Source: Yoonia sp. F2084L (GTDB taxonomy: Bacteria; Pseudomonadota; Alphaproteobacteria; Rhodobacterales; Rhodobacteraceae). Taken from it: a stretch of 64,000 nucleotides of DNA. The position numbers and the translations under genes are program-made. Positions 1 through 13,769 of this stretch are shown here, piece after piece. The DNA lies in assembly GCF_023015625.1 (NCBI RefSeq), contig NZ_JALKAH010000001.1:992001-1056000 (forward strand), written 5' to 3'. Within the stretch, counting starts at the first letter, position 1; every line of letters begins with the position of its first letter. Under the pieces are notes generated by a model. It worked only from the letters and a program-made list of their open reading frames with translations. It was not told the DNA's origin and ran no database searches.

Positions 1-447
1 ATTCGGTTCATCACGCAAGCCACCTTGCGCGCCACCGGCAGCTTTGCCCCTGTCGTGATCACCAAAGGGGCCTTGCACAATGACAATGACCTTGTGGTGC
101 GCCCCGACCATCGCCTGTTCATTTACCAACGCGAAGATCAACTGGGGGCCGGACGCTCCGAGGTTTTGATCAAAGCCCGGCATCTGATTGACCACAGTAC
201 GGTCGTGCGGCGACGCGGTGGATTTATCGACTACTTTCAGCTGATCTTTGATGACCATCACATCATCTATGCCGAAGGGATCGCTGCCGAATCCCATTTG
301 ATTGATCCCCGCACCCGCCATGCGTTGCCCAAGGGCGTATCATCCCCCGATCATGCCCATCGCCCGCATCTGGATTATGAGGTCAAAGATACCTTGATCC
401 GCGCCGACCAGACGGCAACGCTTTTGCGCAAAGCCTCTGCCCGCTAG
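1..447 (+). CDS. Hint-domain protein, C-terminal part (partial)
   Basis: The frame is open from the first base of the window, so the N terminus lies upstream and only about 148 residues are seen. The block VRPDHRLFIYQ followed by DYFQLIFDDHHIIYAEGIAA matches the C-terminal half of the Hint (Hedgehog/intein) domain found in many secreted or RTX-like proteins of Rhodobacterales, where a conserved His and an AEG-ES segment follow the P-D/Q-H-R block. In these families Hint is usually the C-terminal processing or anchoring module of a larger extracellular protein. What it is attached to cannot be seen. The family call is from motif memory; the cargo is unknown. Confidence 0.7.
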   Translation: MRFITQATLRATGSFAPVVITKGALHNDNDLVVRPDHRLFIYQREDQLGAGRSEVLIKARHLIDHSTVVRRRGGFIDYFQLIFDDHHIIYAEGIAAESHLIDPRTRHALPKGVSSPDHAHRPHLDYEVKDTLIRADQTATLLRKASAR

Positions 448-456
448 CGGCACCGC

Positions 457-1068
457 TCAGGGCATTGCAGGCACTTCGCCGATCACCACGATCGTGCCGT
501 CGCGCACCTCTCCATTTTGGGTGATGTCTGTTTCAAGATCTGCTGCGGCAAACGCCCCGACCGGGTTCCCCAGAAACGCACCCTGCATGCGCCCGCTCAA
601 TGCCAGCACATCGCCCGCGTTCGTCAGCGCGCCCGCATAGTCCAACCCCAGATCAGCCCCGGCCAAATCTGCGCTCAGATCAATCACGCCAGCGTAATCC
701 ACCACGGCCCCAGCCGCGTTATTGCCAAAGAAGTTGTTCAACGTACCCGTGCCGTCCTGCGTATCAAAACGCATCTCAAGATTGGCATCTCCGAACAACA
801 CCAGCGGATCAGCACCCGTTTCAACCCGCAAGGTGGCAGACCCGGCGAAGGCCATCGTTCCCATGGTCGGCAGATTTTCTAACTGTGTCATATCCATCGC
901 AGGGACACCCGCGCCGGGGTTGCCCAGCACGCGGGTTTTCTGCGCCTCATAGATATCAAGCCGGGCAAGCCGCGGATCAATCCCGCTGCCGCCTCCGCCG
1001 CCACCCCCGCCGCCACAGGCAGCGAGGCAAAGCAGCAGAGCTATCGCTGTCGCATGTTGTTTCATCAA
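457..1068 (-). CDS. Secreted lipoprotein with poly-Gly linker, unknown function
   Basis: A 203-residue protein with a clear lipoprotein signal: Met-Met-Lys-Gln, a hydrophobic core and lipobox LAAC with Cys18, followed at once by nine glycines and SG. The rest is Gly/Ala/Asp-rich with repeated short beta-like segments (for example FFGNNAAGAVVDY, LSADLAGADLGLDY), which resembles the beta-barrel lobe of TbpB-like or Slam-dependent surface lipoproteins, but I cannot assign it. It converges on the Hint gene and is divergent from prfC. The unusual glycine run may act as a flexible tether from the lipid anchor. Function is not known. Confidence 0.75.
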   Translation of the reverse strand: MMKQHATAIALLLCLAACGGGGGGGGGSGIDPRLARLDIYEAQKTRVLGNPGAGVPAMDMTQLENLPTMGTMAFAGSATLRVETGADPLVLFGDANLEMRFDTQDGTGTLNNFFGNNAAGAVVDYAGVIDLSADLAGADLGLDYAGALTNAGDVLALSGRMQGAFLGNPVGAFAAADLETDITQNGEVRDGTIVVIGEVPAMP

Positions 1069-1165
1069 AGACCCCCGCAGCCCTAGCTAGCGATAATTCC
1101 CAAATCTTCGGTTAAGCCGCGCCACATGATTGCCCTTTGCGCCCCAACCGCATAAAGCGAACCCC

Positions 1166-2761
<1,596 letters not shown>

Positions 2762-2771
2762 GGAGAGGCGT

Positions 2772-3512
2772 TTGAGCGACGAAACCGAAACTTTCCCCGG
2801 CGGTATCGTGTCCTTGCTTGCGCAATACCAAAAGCGCCGCGCGTTGCTGACCGGTGCGGACCTGCCACCACCGGATGTGGATTTCAATGCACTGGCCGCC
2901 ATGCCCCTGCCCCCGCAAGACCTGCCGCGTCCGGATGGCCTTACCCGTGTCGAAAAGAAACGGCACATGCTCTTGGGCGAACTGACGGGCCATAGCGAAT
3001 TAGCGCTACTGCATGGGTTGCTGATCTCACATTTGCGCAAACACACTTACCCCGATGGCGCGCCTGCGCTTTTCCTGCGGCTTTGGGCCGAGCAAGAAGA
3101 CTGGCTTTTGCAAAATCTACCTACCCGGTGGCTTATCTCTGCGGTGATCACATTCGCTGAGCACGGGGTGACAGAAGCCGACCGCAACCTTGCTGCCCGC
3201 ATGAACATGCTGTTTTCGCTAATGAAAATCTATGAAGCAGAACGCGCATTTTCCGGCAAAGCCCCGCAAGACCCGTTCCGCACCCAAGACCGCAACAAAT
3301 CACCCATGCCCATGAACATGAAGGATTTTTCCGTCCTACAAGGCGATCTTGAGGCGCATCTACTTGCACCTCTCTGGCGCGATGCCGAAAAAGCGCCCGC
3401 CATTGGCAATCTGACCCGCCATCTGCTGACCACGTTGAACACCGACGACGGTACTGTATTTCGCCGCTTTGCACTGATGCGGGCGAAGGCAGCAAAACTG
3501 CCCTCAACTTGA
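2772..3512 (+). CDS. Conserved hypothetical protein downstream of prfC
   Basis: A 246-residue, probably cytosolic protein with no signal peptide or membrane segment. The start is TTG, chosen because GGGAGAGG lies 5 bases before it and overlaps the prfC stop. The sequence is helical and rich in charged residues; the middle (LLHGLLISHLRKH, FLRLWAEQEDWLLQNLPTRWLISA) suggests an alpha-helical bundle. I do not recognise a named domain. Tight coupling to prfC suggests co-expression with translation termination, but this is inference. It is followed by a 118-base gap and the helicase gene. Confidence 0.75.
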   Translation: MSDETETFPGGIVSLLAQYQKRRALLTGADLPPPDVDFNALAAMPLPPQDLPRPDGLTRVEKKRHMLLGELTGHSELALLHGLLISHLRKHTYPDGAPALFLRLWAEQEDWLLQNLPTRWLISAVITFAEHGVTEADRNLAARMNMLFSLMKIYEAERAFSGKAPQDPFRTQDRNKSPMPMNMKDFSVLQGDLEAHLLAPLWRDAEKAPAIGNLTRHLLTTLNTDDGTVFRRFALMRAKAAKLPST

Positions 3513-3630
3513 CGCACACCGCCTTATCCGGTATCGGCACTTACGGCCTGCAAAGGCCCACGACGCGGGACGCTCGGAACAATGCGTCCTTTCACAGATT
3601 GCGGACCGAATCCGCATACATAGGACGTAT

Positions 3631-5088
<1,458 letters not shown>

Positions 5089-5136
5089 ACGAAAAGCTTA
5101 CGGCTTGGGTAAAGCAAAGCGGCGAAGGTATTCAGG

Positions 5137-5424
5137 TTGGAATGGTTCCTAGAGGCATTTACCAAACTATTGTTCTTGAACGCCTTTATCTCGTTCTTTT
5201 ATGCGTTTTATTACCAAATCAAAGTGGGTCATGCTTTGAACAAAGAAGTGGCGCACCTCAGCGGCATGGACAAATACAATGTGTCATATTCGAACTTCTC
5301 ACTGTTCTTGTCCGGCCAGGTTTTGCCCGATTTATGCAGGAAATGGCTAAGGGCCGTCAAATGGGTTGTCGTTAGCTACTTCTTGTTGTTTGCATTTGCA
5401 GGCGTCGCTGCGCTCTTTGATTAG
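5137..5424 (+). CDS. Small membrane protein, unknown
   Basis: A 95-residue protein with two hydrophobic segments, about residues 8-28 (LLFLNAFISFFYAFYY) and 75-93 (VVVSYFLLFAFAGVAALF), separated by a polar loop, so a likely two-pass inner-membrane protein. There is no ATG; the TTG at 5137 is the first usable start after an in-frame stop at 5108-5110, with a GAAGG-like site upstream. An overlapping ATG frame from 5142 was rejected because it lacks the hydrophobic pattern. Base composition is lower in GC than the neighbours. It converges on rnj. No function can be assigned. Confidence 0.5.
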   Translation: MEWFLEAFTKLLFLNAFISFFYAFYYQIKVGHALNKEVAHLSGMDKYNVSYSNFSLFLSGQVLPDLCRKWLRAVKWVVVSYFLLFAFAGVAALFD

Positions 5425-5453
5425 AGTTTTCGGCGGTCCATAAGCCTCGTACC

Positions 5454-7118
5454 CTACCCCAACCGCGACACAATCACTGTCACCTCTGGCTTTTTCCCGA
5501 TCTCGCCCTGCGCTGACTTGCGCGCAATCGTCTTGAGCTCTTTTTCCAGCTTCACATCGTCGCGCAACGTCTTGGCATTGGCGCGGTTCATGAATTGGCT
5601 CAGGTCTTCTTCCACCACATCGACCAAGGCTGCGTTGTTGCGCCCTGTTTCGGCCAGACCTGATATCTCAACCCAAGGATCACCCAACGGTTCGTCATTT
5701 TCGTCGATGATCAGCGTCACGATCAAATGCCCGTTCATCGCCATACGAATCCGGTCGCGCACGATGCCGTCCATTGCACCCACTTGCACGGACCCATCCA
5801 GATAGGTGCGCCCGGTGTCGATGTACTCGGCCACGGTCGGTTGGTTGCCCGACAGATCAATCATCATCCCGTTCACAGCCACAATGCCTGACAGACCCGA
5901 GGCTGCACCAAGTTTCACGTGCTCGCGCAGATGCCGGTGTTCGCCATGCATCGGGATCAGCGTTTGGGGTTTGGTAATCTGGTGCAGGCGCTCCAGATCC
6001 GGCCGGTTCGCGTGGCCCGATACGTGATATTTGCCGCCTGCGTCATCGACGACATCAACGCCCAGTTCGGAAAGCTGGTTCATGATGCGGATCACGCCGC
6101 GCTCGTTACCGGGGATGGTTTTGGAGGAAAACAGGAAGGTATCCCCGTCCTTCAGCTTGATCCCCATATAGTTGCCTTGCGCCAGTTGGGCCGATGCCGC
6201 ACGGCGTTCGCCTTGGCTGCCGGTCACCAGCAACATCACGTTTTCACGCGGCATTTGCAGCGCGTCTTCGGGCGAGACGACCGATGGGAACCCTTTCAGA
6301 ATGCCCACTTCGGTCGCTGCCTCGACCATGCGGCGCATGGCCCGGCCCAAAAGCACAACCGAGCGGTCGGCCTTTTGTGCGGCAATCGCAAGTGTTTTCA
6401 GGCGCGCAATGTTGGAGGCGAATGTGGTCGCGACAACCATGCCGGACGCCTCTTTCATCATCTCGGCAATCGCATCCCCGATGGAGGCCTCGGACCGCCC
6501 CGGTTCCTGCGAGAACACATTGGTGCTGTCGCAGATCAGCGCCTTGACGCCATCCTTTGAAACCTCTTCCCAAAGTGCTTCGTTCCAAGGGTCACCCACC
6601 ACTGGGGTTTCGTCGATTTTGAAATCGCCTGAGTGCAAAACGCGCCCTTCTGGCGTGTCGATCAGCAGGCCCGCACTTTCGGGGATGGAGTGGCTGATCG
6701 GCAGGTAGGACACAGTCATCGGGCCGCATTTGATCATCTCGGGATAGACGCCAACAACTTTGACCACGCTTTCGGGATGCCCGTGTTCGTCCAGTTTGCG
6801 CCGCGCGATGTTCGCGGTGAATGGCCGCGCATAGACGGGTGCGCCCAGCTGTTCCCAATAGTGCCCGATGGCGCCGACGTGGTCTTCGTGGGCGTGGGTG
6901 ATGAAGATACCCTCGATCTGTGCTTTGCGCGCTTTCAGCCACGAAATATCAGGCAGGATCAAGTCCACCCCAGGGGTGCCGTCCATATCAGGGAAAGTCA
7001 CGCCCAGATCGACCACGATCAGCCGCTCTTTGCCCGGTGCGCCATAGCCATAAACATAGGCATTCATGCCGATTTCACCGGCGCCCCCAAGAGGCAGGTA
7101 GATCAGGCGGTCGGTCAT
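5454..7118 (-). CDS. rnj: Ribonuclease J
   Basis: A 554-residue metallo-beta-lactamase/beta-CASP ribonuclease. The N terminus holds GGAGEIGMN and the zinc site ITHAHEDHVG with H75, H77, D79 and H80; later blocks (HSIPESAGLLIDTPEG, HSGDFKID, CDSTNV, VTGSQGERRA, HVSGHANRPDL) are the usual RNase J signatures. In alphaproteobacteria RNase J does 5'-3' exonucleolytic trimming and mRNA turnover. Its ATG overlaps the coaX stop by four bases (ATGA), so it is translationally coupled as the last gene of the nuoN-birA-coaX-rnj string. Confidence 0.97.
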   Translation of the reverse strand: MTDRLIYLPLGGAGEIGMNAYVYGYGAPGKERLIVVDLGVTFPDMDGTPGVDLILPDISWLKARKAQIEGIFITHAHEDHVGAIGHYWEQLGAPVYARPFTANIARRKLDEHGHPESVVKVVGVYPEMIKCGPMTVSYLPISHSIPESAGLLIDTPEGRVLHSGDFKIDETPVVGDPWNEALWEEVSKDGVKALICDSTNVFSQEPGRSEASIGDAIAEMMKEASGMVVATTFASNIARLKTLAIAAQKADRSVVLLGRAMRRMVEAATEVGILKGFPSVVSPEDALQMPRENVMLLVTGSQGERRAASAQLAQGNYMGIKLKDGDTFLFSSKTIPGNERGVIRIMNQLSELGVDVVDDAGGKYHVSGHANRPDLERLHQITKPQTLIPMHGEHRHLREHVKLGAASGLSGIVAVNGMMIDLSGNQPTVAEYIDTGRTYLDGSVQVGAMDGIVRDRIRMAMNGHLIVTLIIDENDEPLGDPWVEISGLAETGRNNAALVDVVEEDLSQFMNRANAKTLRDDVKLEKELKTIARKSAQGEIGKKPEVTVIVSRLG

Positions 7119-7888
7119 GTATTTTCCTTGTTATACTTATGGATCACGGTCAGCCCGTGGATCGTCAAGTCGTCTTCAAATGCATCAAACAGCGGTTCAG
7201 ACTGTTGAAAAAGCGGGGCCAGGCCACCCGTGGAAATTACCTTCATCGGCACACCACGCTCGGCCTTGATCCGCGCACATATCTCGCGGACCAATCCGAT
7301 GTAACCCCAAAAGACACCTGATTGCATGCAGGCCACGGTATTGGTGCCAATGACCGCCTGTGGTTTGGAAATATCGACATGCGGCAAGGCGGCAGCGGCG
7401 TTGTGCAGCGCCTCAAGCGATAGGTTCACACCGGGGGCGATCACGCCGCCGACATAGGCCCCGTCTTCGGCCACAACGTCAAAGGTGGTTGCCGTCCCGA
7501 AATCGACCACAATCAGATTGCCGCCATGCCGGTCATAAGCCCCAGCAGTGTTGACCAAGCGGTCCGGGCCGACTTGTGTGCCTTCATCGACGCGAGGGTT
7601 CGCTGGCAGCAGGCAGTCGGATTTGCCTACGACCATCGGGCGGCAGTTATAATAGCGATCCGCCAACACACGCAGGTTAAAGACCACCCGTGGCACGGTG
7701 GAGCTCACGATAACCTCGTCAATGGCGACATCGACATTTTCAAACCGCATCAGCGTCGACAACCAGACGTAATACTGGTCGGCCGTGCGCTGCCACTCGG
7801 TACTGGTCCGCCATGTGGCGATGAACTGTTCACCGTCCCAGATGGAAAACACAGTATTGGTATTGCCGCAGTCGATGGCGAGAAGCAT
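7115..7888 (-). CDS. coaX: Type III pantothenate kinase
   Basis: A 257-residue CoaX, catalysing ATP-dependent phosphorylation of pantothenate, the first step of CoA synthesis. Seen directly: LLAIDCGNTNTVFSIW at the N terminus (ASKHA phosphate-1 loop), the VGPDRLVNTAGA block, VVDFGTATTFDVV (phosphate 2) and GGVIAPGVNLSLEAL. Length is normal. It sits 17 bases after birA and overlaps rnj by four bases. Type III kinases are not feedback-inhibited by CoA, as known for the family. Confidence 0.97.
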   Translation of the reverse strand: MLLAIDCGNTNTVFSIWDGEQFIATWRTSTEWQRTADQYYVWLSTLMRFENVDVAIDEVIVSSTVPRVVFNLRVLADRYYNCRPMVVGKSDCLLPANPRVDEGTQVGPDRLVNTAGAYDRHGGNLIVVDFGTATTFDVVAEDGAYVGGVIAPGVNLSLEALHNAAAALPHVDISKPQAVIGTNTVACMQSGVFWGYIGLVREICARIKAERGVPMKVISTGGLAPLFQQSEPLFDAFEDDLTIHGLTVIHKYNKENT

Positions 7889-7905
7889 TGGGTCGCCTCC
7901 TTGTC

Positions 7906-8667
7906 CTAGAAAAATACGTCCGCAGCAGGGATCGCGCGTGGTCCGGTGCCTGTGATCAGCACAAGGTTGCCGTCACGGTCGATGCTGTCAAAGATGCCGG
8001 TCACGTCTTCACGGCCTGTGCGGGCTGTGATCACCTCACCCAAGCGCGCGGCGTTCGACATCCAGTCATCGCGGATACGGTCAAAGCCAAGACGTAGCAG
8101 TTTGGCTTCTTGCGTGGCATAGGCATCGGCAACGGTTGAAAGAAAGTCCTTGGGGGACACGTCTTCGCCACCTGCGTTTGCGAGGCTGATTGGTGCGAAA
8201 CTGGCATCTTCAACGCCTTCGGGCGTATGTCGCAAGTTCACGCCAATCCCGATGGAAAGCCAATCGACAAAGGGCCCCTGCCCGCTGCTTTCCAGCAAGA
8301 TACCTGCGACCTTGCCACCAGAAAGCAGCACGTCATTGGGCCATTTCAGCGACAGTTTGTCGGCTGAGATATAGATCGCCAGCGCTTGATACAGCGCATT
8401 CGCCGCAAGGAATGACCGTTTTGCCGCCTCAGCCGGTGTGGCCTCTGGCCTGAAAATCAAAGTGGCGTTCAGATTGCCCTCAGGCACAACCCACTTACGT
8501 CCGCGTCGTCCGCGCGCGGCAGTTTGCGTCTTGGCCATGATCCATGTGGGCCGCTGAATATCTGGTGCACGCCGCATGGCTTCGGCCATCGTGCTGTCGA
8601 CACTATCCAGCACAACGCGGTCGTAGCCCTCGGGCCACGGGCTATGATCATCTTGCTTAGTTGACAA
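7906..8667 (-). CDS. birA: Biotin--[acetyl-CoA-carboxylase] ligase
   Basis: A 253-residue biotin protein ligase that attaches biotin to BCCP domains; the methylcrotonyl-CoA carboxylase in this same window would be a substrate. Motifs: [11 protein letters not shown] (biotinyl-AMP loop), [30 protein letters not shown]. It lacks the N-terminal helix-turn-helix of E. coli BirA, so it is a monofunctional ligase rather than a repressor. The start is a TTG at 8667, inside the end of nuoN (11-base overlap), which indicates coupling to the nuo operon. Confidence 0.95.
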   Translation of the reverse strand: MSTKQDDHSPWPEGYDRVVLDSVDSTMAEAMRRAPDIQRPTWIMAKTQTAARGRRGRKWVVPEGNLNATLIFRPEATPAEAAKRSFLAANALYQALAIYISADKLSLKWPNDVLLSGGKVAGILLESSGQGPFVDWLSIGIGVNLRHTPEGVEDASFAPISLANAGGEDVSPKDFLSTVADAYATQEAKLLRLGFDRIRDDWMSNAARLGEVITARTGREDVTGIFDSIDRDGNLVLITGTGPRAIPAADVFF

Positions 8668-10093
8668 GCGTCGCCGCCGCTGCCGCTGCGATTGGCTCGA
8701 TCCCGAAGAGGTTCACAACACCAATCAGCATTACCGCAGCAGAGCCCATCAAGAAGGTCCAAAGCACCGGGTTCATCTTGCCATCAAGCGCTTCGCCTTC
8801 TTCACCAAAGTACATGAAATACACGATACGGATGTAGTAGAACGCGCCGATCACGGATGCGATCACACCAGCGACGGCAAGCCATGCAAGGCCACCATCA
8901 TAGGCGGCACGCAGCACGTAGAACTTGCCGAAAAAGCCGACCATCGGTGGCACACCAGCCAGGCTGAATAGCAGCACAAGCATCGCAAGCGCGCGCAACG
9001 GCTGACGTTTGGAATACATCTTGAGGCTGTCGATGTTGGTCACTGGCCGCCCGTCACGCTCCATCGCAAGGATGAAGGCAAAGGTGCCGATGTTCATCGT
9101 CACATAGATCGCCATATAGATCAGCATCGCCTGCACGCCGAAAGCCGTGCCAGCGGCCAGACCCATCAGCGCAAAGCCCATATGCGCAATGGATGAATAG
9201 GCCATCAGGCGTTTGATGTCTTTTTGGCCAATCGCAGCGATTGCGCCAAGAAACATGGACACGACCGAAAGGAATGCCACGATCTGCTGCCAATCACCGA
9301 CGATCCCGCCGAAAGCGTCATGCACAACGCGGGCGAAAAGCGCCATCGCAGCAACCTTTGGGGCGGTTGCAAAGAAGGCGGTCACCGGGGTGGGCGAACC
9401 TTCGTAGACGTCTGGTGTCCACATGTGGAACGGGGCGGCGGATACTTTGAACGCAAAGCCCGCGATCAGGAAGACGAGGCCGAAAAGGAGGCCGAGCGAT
9501 GGCTCATTCGCGGTGGCTTCGATGATGCCGGCGAAAAGTGTTGTGCCTGCAAACCCGTAAGTCAGCGACGCACCATAAAGCAGCAAGCCAGAAGAGAGTG
9601 CGCCGAGCACGAAGTATTTCAAACCCGCCTCGGTCGATTTCACGCTATCACGGCGCAGCGATGCAACCACGTAAAGCGCCAGCGATTGCAGCTCAAGCCC
9701 CATATACAGCGCCATCAGGTCGCCTGCTGACACCATCACCATCATGCCAACCACGGCAAGTGCGATCAAAATAGGGTATTCGAACCGCAGTAACCCACGC
9801 CGCTGCATATAGCTTTCGGACATCAACAGAACCGCAGCCGCAGAGAGCAGGATCACAATCTTGGCGAACCGCGAAAAACCGTCATCAACAAACATGCCCC
9901 CAAAGGCGATGTTCGTCCCCTGCCCGTTGATCCCGATCCAGACCGCCAGCAGCACGAACAAACCCGACGTCGCCCATGTCAGCAGCGGGGCCATGCCGTC
10001 TTTGGTGGTATAAACCGCCGCCATCAATGCGCCCATGGCGTAAACCGCCAGCAGAATCTCGGGCATCAGGATTTGGATATCAGCGCCAATCAT
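8657..10093 (-). CDS. nuoN: NADH-quinone oxidoreductase subunit N
   Basis: A 478-residue, strongly hydrophobic antiporter-like subunit of the complex I membrane arm, contributing one proton channel. Conserved stretches include [34 protein letters not shown] and the channel segment [18 protein letters not shown], followed by [18 protein letters not shown]. Length fits the family. It follows nuoM by 12 bases and is the last nuo subunit gene before birA. Confidence 0.97.
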   Translation of the reverse strand: MIGADIQILMPEILLAVYAMGALMAAVYTTKDGMAPLLTWATSGLFVLLAVWIGINGQGTNIAFGGMFVDDGFSRFAKIVILLSAAAVLLMSESYMQRRGLLRFEYPILIALAVVGMMVMVSAGDLMALYMGLELQSLALYVVASLRRDSVKSTEAGLKYFVLGALSSGLLLYGASLTYGFAGTTLFAGIIEATANEPSLGLLFGLVFLIAGFAFKVSAAPFHMWTPDVYEGSPTPVTAFFATAPKVAAMALFARVVHDAFGGIVGDWQQIVAFLSVVSMFLGAIAAIGQKDIKRLMAYSSIAHMGFALMGLAAGTAFGVQAMLIYMAIYVTMNIGTFAFILAMERDGRPVTNIDSLKMYSKRQPLRALAMLVLLFSLAGVPPMVGFFGKFYVLRAAYDGGLAWLAVAGVIASVIGAFYYIRIVYFMYFGEEGEALDGKMNPVLWTFLMGSAAVMLIGVVNLFGIEPIAAAAAATLVN

Positions 10094-10105
10094 AACGGGC
10101 TTTCC

Positions 10106-11647
10106 TTAATTCGCAGCAAACTGCGTGGCGGCCTCAAAGGCCGCCAGCGCGGTTTCATAGTTGCCGACCAGCGCAGAAACGCTTGGGCCAATAATGTCGA
10201 GGACAAGGGCGGGATAGACCCCCAAAAGAAGGGTCATGACAACCAACGGTGCAAAGATCACCCGCTCGCGTGTGCCCATGTCTGTGATGGTTTTCAGGCT
10301 TTCCTTGATCAGATCGCCAAAGACGACCCGGCGATAAAGCCACAGCGCATAGGCCGCCGACAGGATCACACCCGAAGTCGCGAAAAGCGCGATCCATGTG
10401 TTCACCTGGAAGATACCCATCAGCACAAGGAACTCACCCACAAAGCCCGATGTGCCCGGCAGGCCGACGTTGGCCATCGTGAAGAACATGAAGATCAGCG
10501 CATAGGCCGGCATCCGGTTCACGAGGCCCCCATATGCATCAATCTCGCGCGTGTGCATCCGGTCGTAAATCACGCCGACACACAAGAACAGCGCACCAGA
10601 GATAAATCCGTGGCTGATCATCTGGAAGATCGCCCCGTCGATACCCTGCTGGTTGACCGCAAAGATCCCCATGGTCACGTAACCCATGTGCGCGACAGAA
10701 GAATACGCGATCAGCTTTTTCATGTCTTCCTGCACCAATGCGACCAGCGATGTGTAGACAATCGCAATGGCAGACAGGGTCAGAACCAGCGGCCCCATCA
10801 CCTCTGATCCGACAGGGAACATCGGCAGGCTGAAGCGCAGGAAGCCGTAGCCGCCCATTTTCAACAGGATCGCGGCCAGTACGACCGAACCCGCAGTTGG
10901 CGCCTGTACGTGCGCATCCGGCAACCACGTATGGACCGGCCACATCGGCATTTTGACCGCGAAGCTGGCAAAGAACGCGAGCCACAGCAGCGTTTGCATG
11001 CCGCCAACGATCTGCACACCAAGAACGCTGAAGTTTTCGGTCCCAAAGGTATGCGTCATCAGCGTCGGGATGTCCGTCGTACCAGCATCCGAGAACATCG
11101 CGACCATCGCCACCAACATCAGGACAGAGCCTAGGAAGGTATAAAGGAAGAACTTGAAGGACGCATAGATCCGGTTCTTGCCGCCCCAGATACCGATGAT
11201 CAGGAACATCGGGATCAGACCCGCCTCAAAAAACAGGTAGAACAGTACCAGATCAAGCGCGAGGAAGACACCCAGCATCAGGGTTTCCAAGATCAGGAAG
11301 GCGATCATGTATTCCTTGACGCGGGATTTCACATCCCAGCAAGAAGCGATCACCAGCGGCATCAGGAATGTGGTCAGCATCACGAAGAGGATCGAAATGC
11401 CATCAACGCCCATCTTATATTGCAAGCCCAGCAACCAATCGCGGGTTTCCACCATCTGGAAACCGGTGTCGGCGGGGTTAAAATTCGTCAGGATGAACAA
11501 CGAACAGATGAATGTTACCGCTGTCGTAACCAGCGCCACCCATTTCGCGTTGCGCTGTGCGGCCGCATCATCACCACGCAGGAACAGCGCCAGAATGACC
11601 GCACCTAGCAATGGCAGGAACGTGGTGAGTGAAAGGATATTGCCCAT
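10106..11647 (-). CDS. nuoM: NADH-quinone oxidoreductase subunit M
   Basis: A 513-residue proton-pumping antiporter-like subunit of complex I. Typical blocks: [38 protein letters not shown] and [18 protein letters not shown], which carry the channel lysines and the TM5 glutamate equivalent. Its ATG overlaps the nuoL stop by one base (TGATG), which indicates translational coupling. Length is normal. Confidence 0.97.
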   Translation of the reverse strand: MGNILSLTTFLPLLGAVILALFLRGDDAAAQRNAKWVALVTTAVTFICSLFILTNFNPADTGFQMVETRDWLLGLQYKMGVDGISILFVMLTTFLMPLVIASCWDVKSRVKEYMIAFLILETLMLGVFLALDLVLFYLFFEAGLIPMFLIIGIWGGKNRIYASFKFFLYTFLGSVLMLVAMVAMFSDAGTTDIPTLMTHTFGTENFSVLGVQIVGGMQTLLWLAFFASFAVKMPMWPVHTWLPDAHVQAPTAGSVVLAAILLKMGGYGFLRFSLPMFPVGSEVMGPLVLTLSAIAIVYTSLVALVQEDMKKLIAYSSVAHMGYVTMGIFAVNQQGIDGAIFQMISHGFISGALFLCVGVIYDRMHTREIDAYGGLVNRMPAYALIFMFFTMANVGLPGTSGFVGEFLVLMGIFQVNTWIALFATSGVILSAAYALWLYRRVVFGDLIKESLKTITDMGTRERVIFAPLVVMTLLLGVYPALVLDIIGPSVSALVGNYETALAAFEAATQFAAN

Positions 11648-13764
11648 CAGTTCGCTCCCCCGAACAGCGTCATCCAGGTCAGGAGGACCGCAATCCCAAG
11701 CACCATCGCAAAGACATAGCTAAAGATGTAGCCAGACTGCGCACGACCCGCGAGCCGTGTCAGGAACGGCACGATCCCCATAGCGACACCATTGATCCCG
11801 CCGTCGATTGTGTTGGTGTCACCCTGTTTCCACAGGATGCGGCCCAAGGCGAATGCGGGACGGACGAAGACGAAGTTATAGATCTCGTCAAAGTACCATT
11901 TGTTCAGCAGGAACTGATAAAGCGGCGCTTGCTGCTCGGCCAGTTTCGCGGGCCAGTCGGGGCGACGGATGTACATTTGATAGGCCAGACCCAAGCCTGC
12001 GAGCATTGCCACGAACGGCGCAATCTTGACCCAGACAGGGACTTCATGGGCGTCGTTCAGCACGTGGTTGTCGGGGCTGTTGTGAATGGCCCCTTCACCC
12101 GGTGCGCCGACAAGATTGTAGTGCGCTTTGCCGTGGCCGCCCTCTTCCGCGTGATCATCACCGTGATCATCCTCAGCCTTCGCTTCACCATGCTCGCTGG
12201 CTTCGGCGTAAGGCACGCCAAAGAACTTGCCGACCTTGTCGTTGGAGCCAAAGAACGACCCGTACCAGACCATACCGCTGAAGACCGCGCCGATCGCTAG
12301 CACATAAAGCGGGAACAGCATTGAGTTCGGCGCTTCATGCGCGTGCTCATGCGTGTGCGCATCGCCGCGTGGCGTACCGTAGAAGGTCAGGAACATCAGA
12401 CGCCAGCTGTAGAAACTGGTCATCAGTGCCGCCACAACCAGCATCCAGAAGGCGTAGCCGCCAGCGGTGCCTGCATAGGCGCTTTCGATAATCGCATCCT
12501 TGGACACGAAGCCTGCGAAACCAATCGGGAAGCCCACGTAAAGCAGCGGAATACCAACGCCGGTGATCGCCAGCGTGCCGATCATCATCATCCAGAATGT
12601 CTTGGGGATCTTATGTCGCAAACCGCCATAGTTGCGCATGTCCTGCTCGTGATGCATCGCGTGAATGACCGAACCGGCCCCAAGGAACAACATCGCCTTG
12701 AAGAAGGCGTGTGTGAGCAGGTGGAACATGGCAACAGAGTAGACGCCAAGGCCAGCAGCCACGAACATATAGCCCAGTTGCGAACAGGTGGAGTACGCAA
12801 TGACGCGCTTGATATCGTTCTGGACCAGACCCACGGTCGCGGCGAAGAAGGCAGTGGTCGCACCAAGGAAGACGATGAAGTTCGTCGTCGCCTCAGCATA
12901 TTCCATCAGCGGCGACATGCGGCAGACAAGGAACACACCAGCGGTCACCATGGTCGCGGCGTGGATCAGGGCCGACACGGGCGTCGGGCCTTCCATCGCG
13001 TCGGGCAACCATGTGTGCAGGAACAGTTGCGCGGATTTACCCATCGCACCGATAAACAGCAGGAAGGCAATCAGGTTCAGCGTGTTCCAGTCACGCCACA
13101 GGAAGGTGATGGTCGCATCTTGCAGATCAGGGATCGCGGCGAAGATGTCATCAAACTTGATGCTGTCGGTCACCATATAAAGCGCGAAAATACCCAAGGC
13201 GAAGCCGAAGTCACCGACCCGGTTCACCACAAAAGCCTTGATCGCAGCGGCGCCAGCGGATGGCTTACGGTAGTAGAAACCGATCAGAAGATATGAGGCC
13301 ACGCCCACGCCTTCCCAGCCAAAGAACATCTGCACAAGGTTGTCGGCTGTCACCAGCATCAACATCGCAAAGGTGAAGAACGACAGGTAGGCAAAGAAAC
13401 GGGGGCGATAGCTTTCGTCTTCTTTAAAATTCTCGTCATGGGCCATGTAGCCAAAGGAATAAAGGTGGACGAGGGCCGACACCGTGTTGATCACAATCAG
13501 CATGATCGCGGTCAGACGGTCCATCTTGATCGCCCAATCGGTCGACAGCGTGCCGCTTTCGATCCAGCGCAGGATGTTGACTGTATATGCACCGTTTGGA
13601 TGGGCAGACGGATCAAATGTCAGGAACACGACCCAAGACAGGATCGCAGCAAGGAACAATAGGCTGGTCGCGGTCCACTGCGCGGCCGTTTCACCGATCA
13701 GTTTCCAGCCAAATCCGCAAAGGATGGCGCCGACAAGCGGGGCAAAGAGGATGATGGTTTCCAT
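11647..13764 (-). CDS. nuoL: NADH-quinone oxidoreductase subunit L
   Basis: A 705-residue distal antiporter-like subunit of complex I. Seen: [36 protein letters not shown] with [18 protein letters not shown] next to it, and the C-terminal lateral-helix region. Between late membrane segments there are two unusual hydrophilic stretches rich in His and acidic residues, near residue 468 (HTHEHAHE) and about 521-549 ([18 protein letters not shown]). These loops make the protein longer than the roughly 610-residue E. coli form. It is coupled to nuoM by a one-base overlap. Confidence 0.97.
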   Translation of the reverse strand: METIILFAPLVGAILCGFGWKLIGETAAQWTATSLLFLAAILSWVVFLTFDPSAHPNGAYTVNILRWIESGTLSTDWAIKMDRLTAIMLIVINTVSALVHLYSFGYMAHDENFKEDESYRPRFFAYLSFFTFAMLMLVTADNLVQMFFGWEGVGVASYLLIGFYYRKPSAGAAAIKAFVVNRVGDFGFALGIFALYMVTDSIKFDDIFAAIPDLQDATITFLWRDWNTLNLIAFLLFIGAMGKSAQLFLHTWLPDAMEGPTPVSALIHAATMVTAGVFLVCRMSPLMEYAEATTNFIVFLGATTAFFAATVGLVQNDIKRVIAYSTCSQLGYMFVAAGLGVYSVAMFHLLTHAFFKAMLFLGAGSVIHAMHHEQDMRNYGGLRHKIPKTFWMMMIGTLAITGVGIPLLYVGFPIGFAGFVSKDAIIESAYAGTAGGYAFWMLVVAALMTSFYSWRLMFLTFYGTPRGDAHTHEHAHEAPNSMLFPLYVLAIGAVFSGMVWYGSFFGSNDKVGKFFGVPYAEASEHGEAKAEDDHGDDHAEEGGHGKAHYNLVGAPGEGAIHNSPDNHVLNDAHEVPVWVKIAPFVAMLAGLGLAYQMYIRRPDWPAKLAEQQAPLYQFLLNKWYFDEIYNFVFVRPAFALGRILWKQGDTNTIDGGINGVAMGIVPFLTRLAGRAQSGYIFSYVFAMVLGIAVLLTWMTLFGGAN

Positions 13765-13769
13765 TGAAC

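Noticed and set aside
5142-5375. ATG-started 77-codon frame overlapping the 95-residue membrane protein
   Set aside because: It lacks the hydrophobic pattern; the TTG-started frame has two clear membrane spans.
12337-13296. Long open frame on the plus strand opposite nuoL (319 codons)
   Set aside because: It is the antisense frame of a strongly conserved gene, with Arg/His/Gln-rich composition typical of a GC-rich shadow frame; no domain pattern or start signal.
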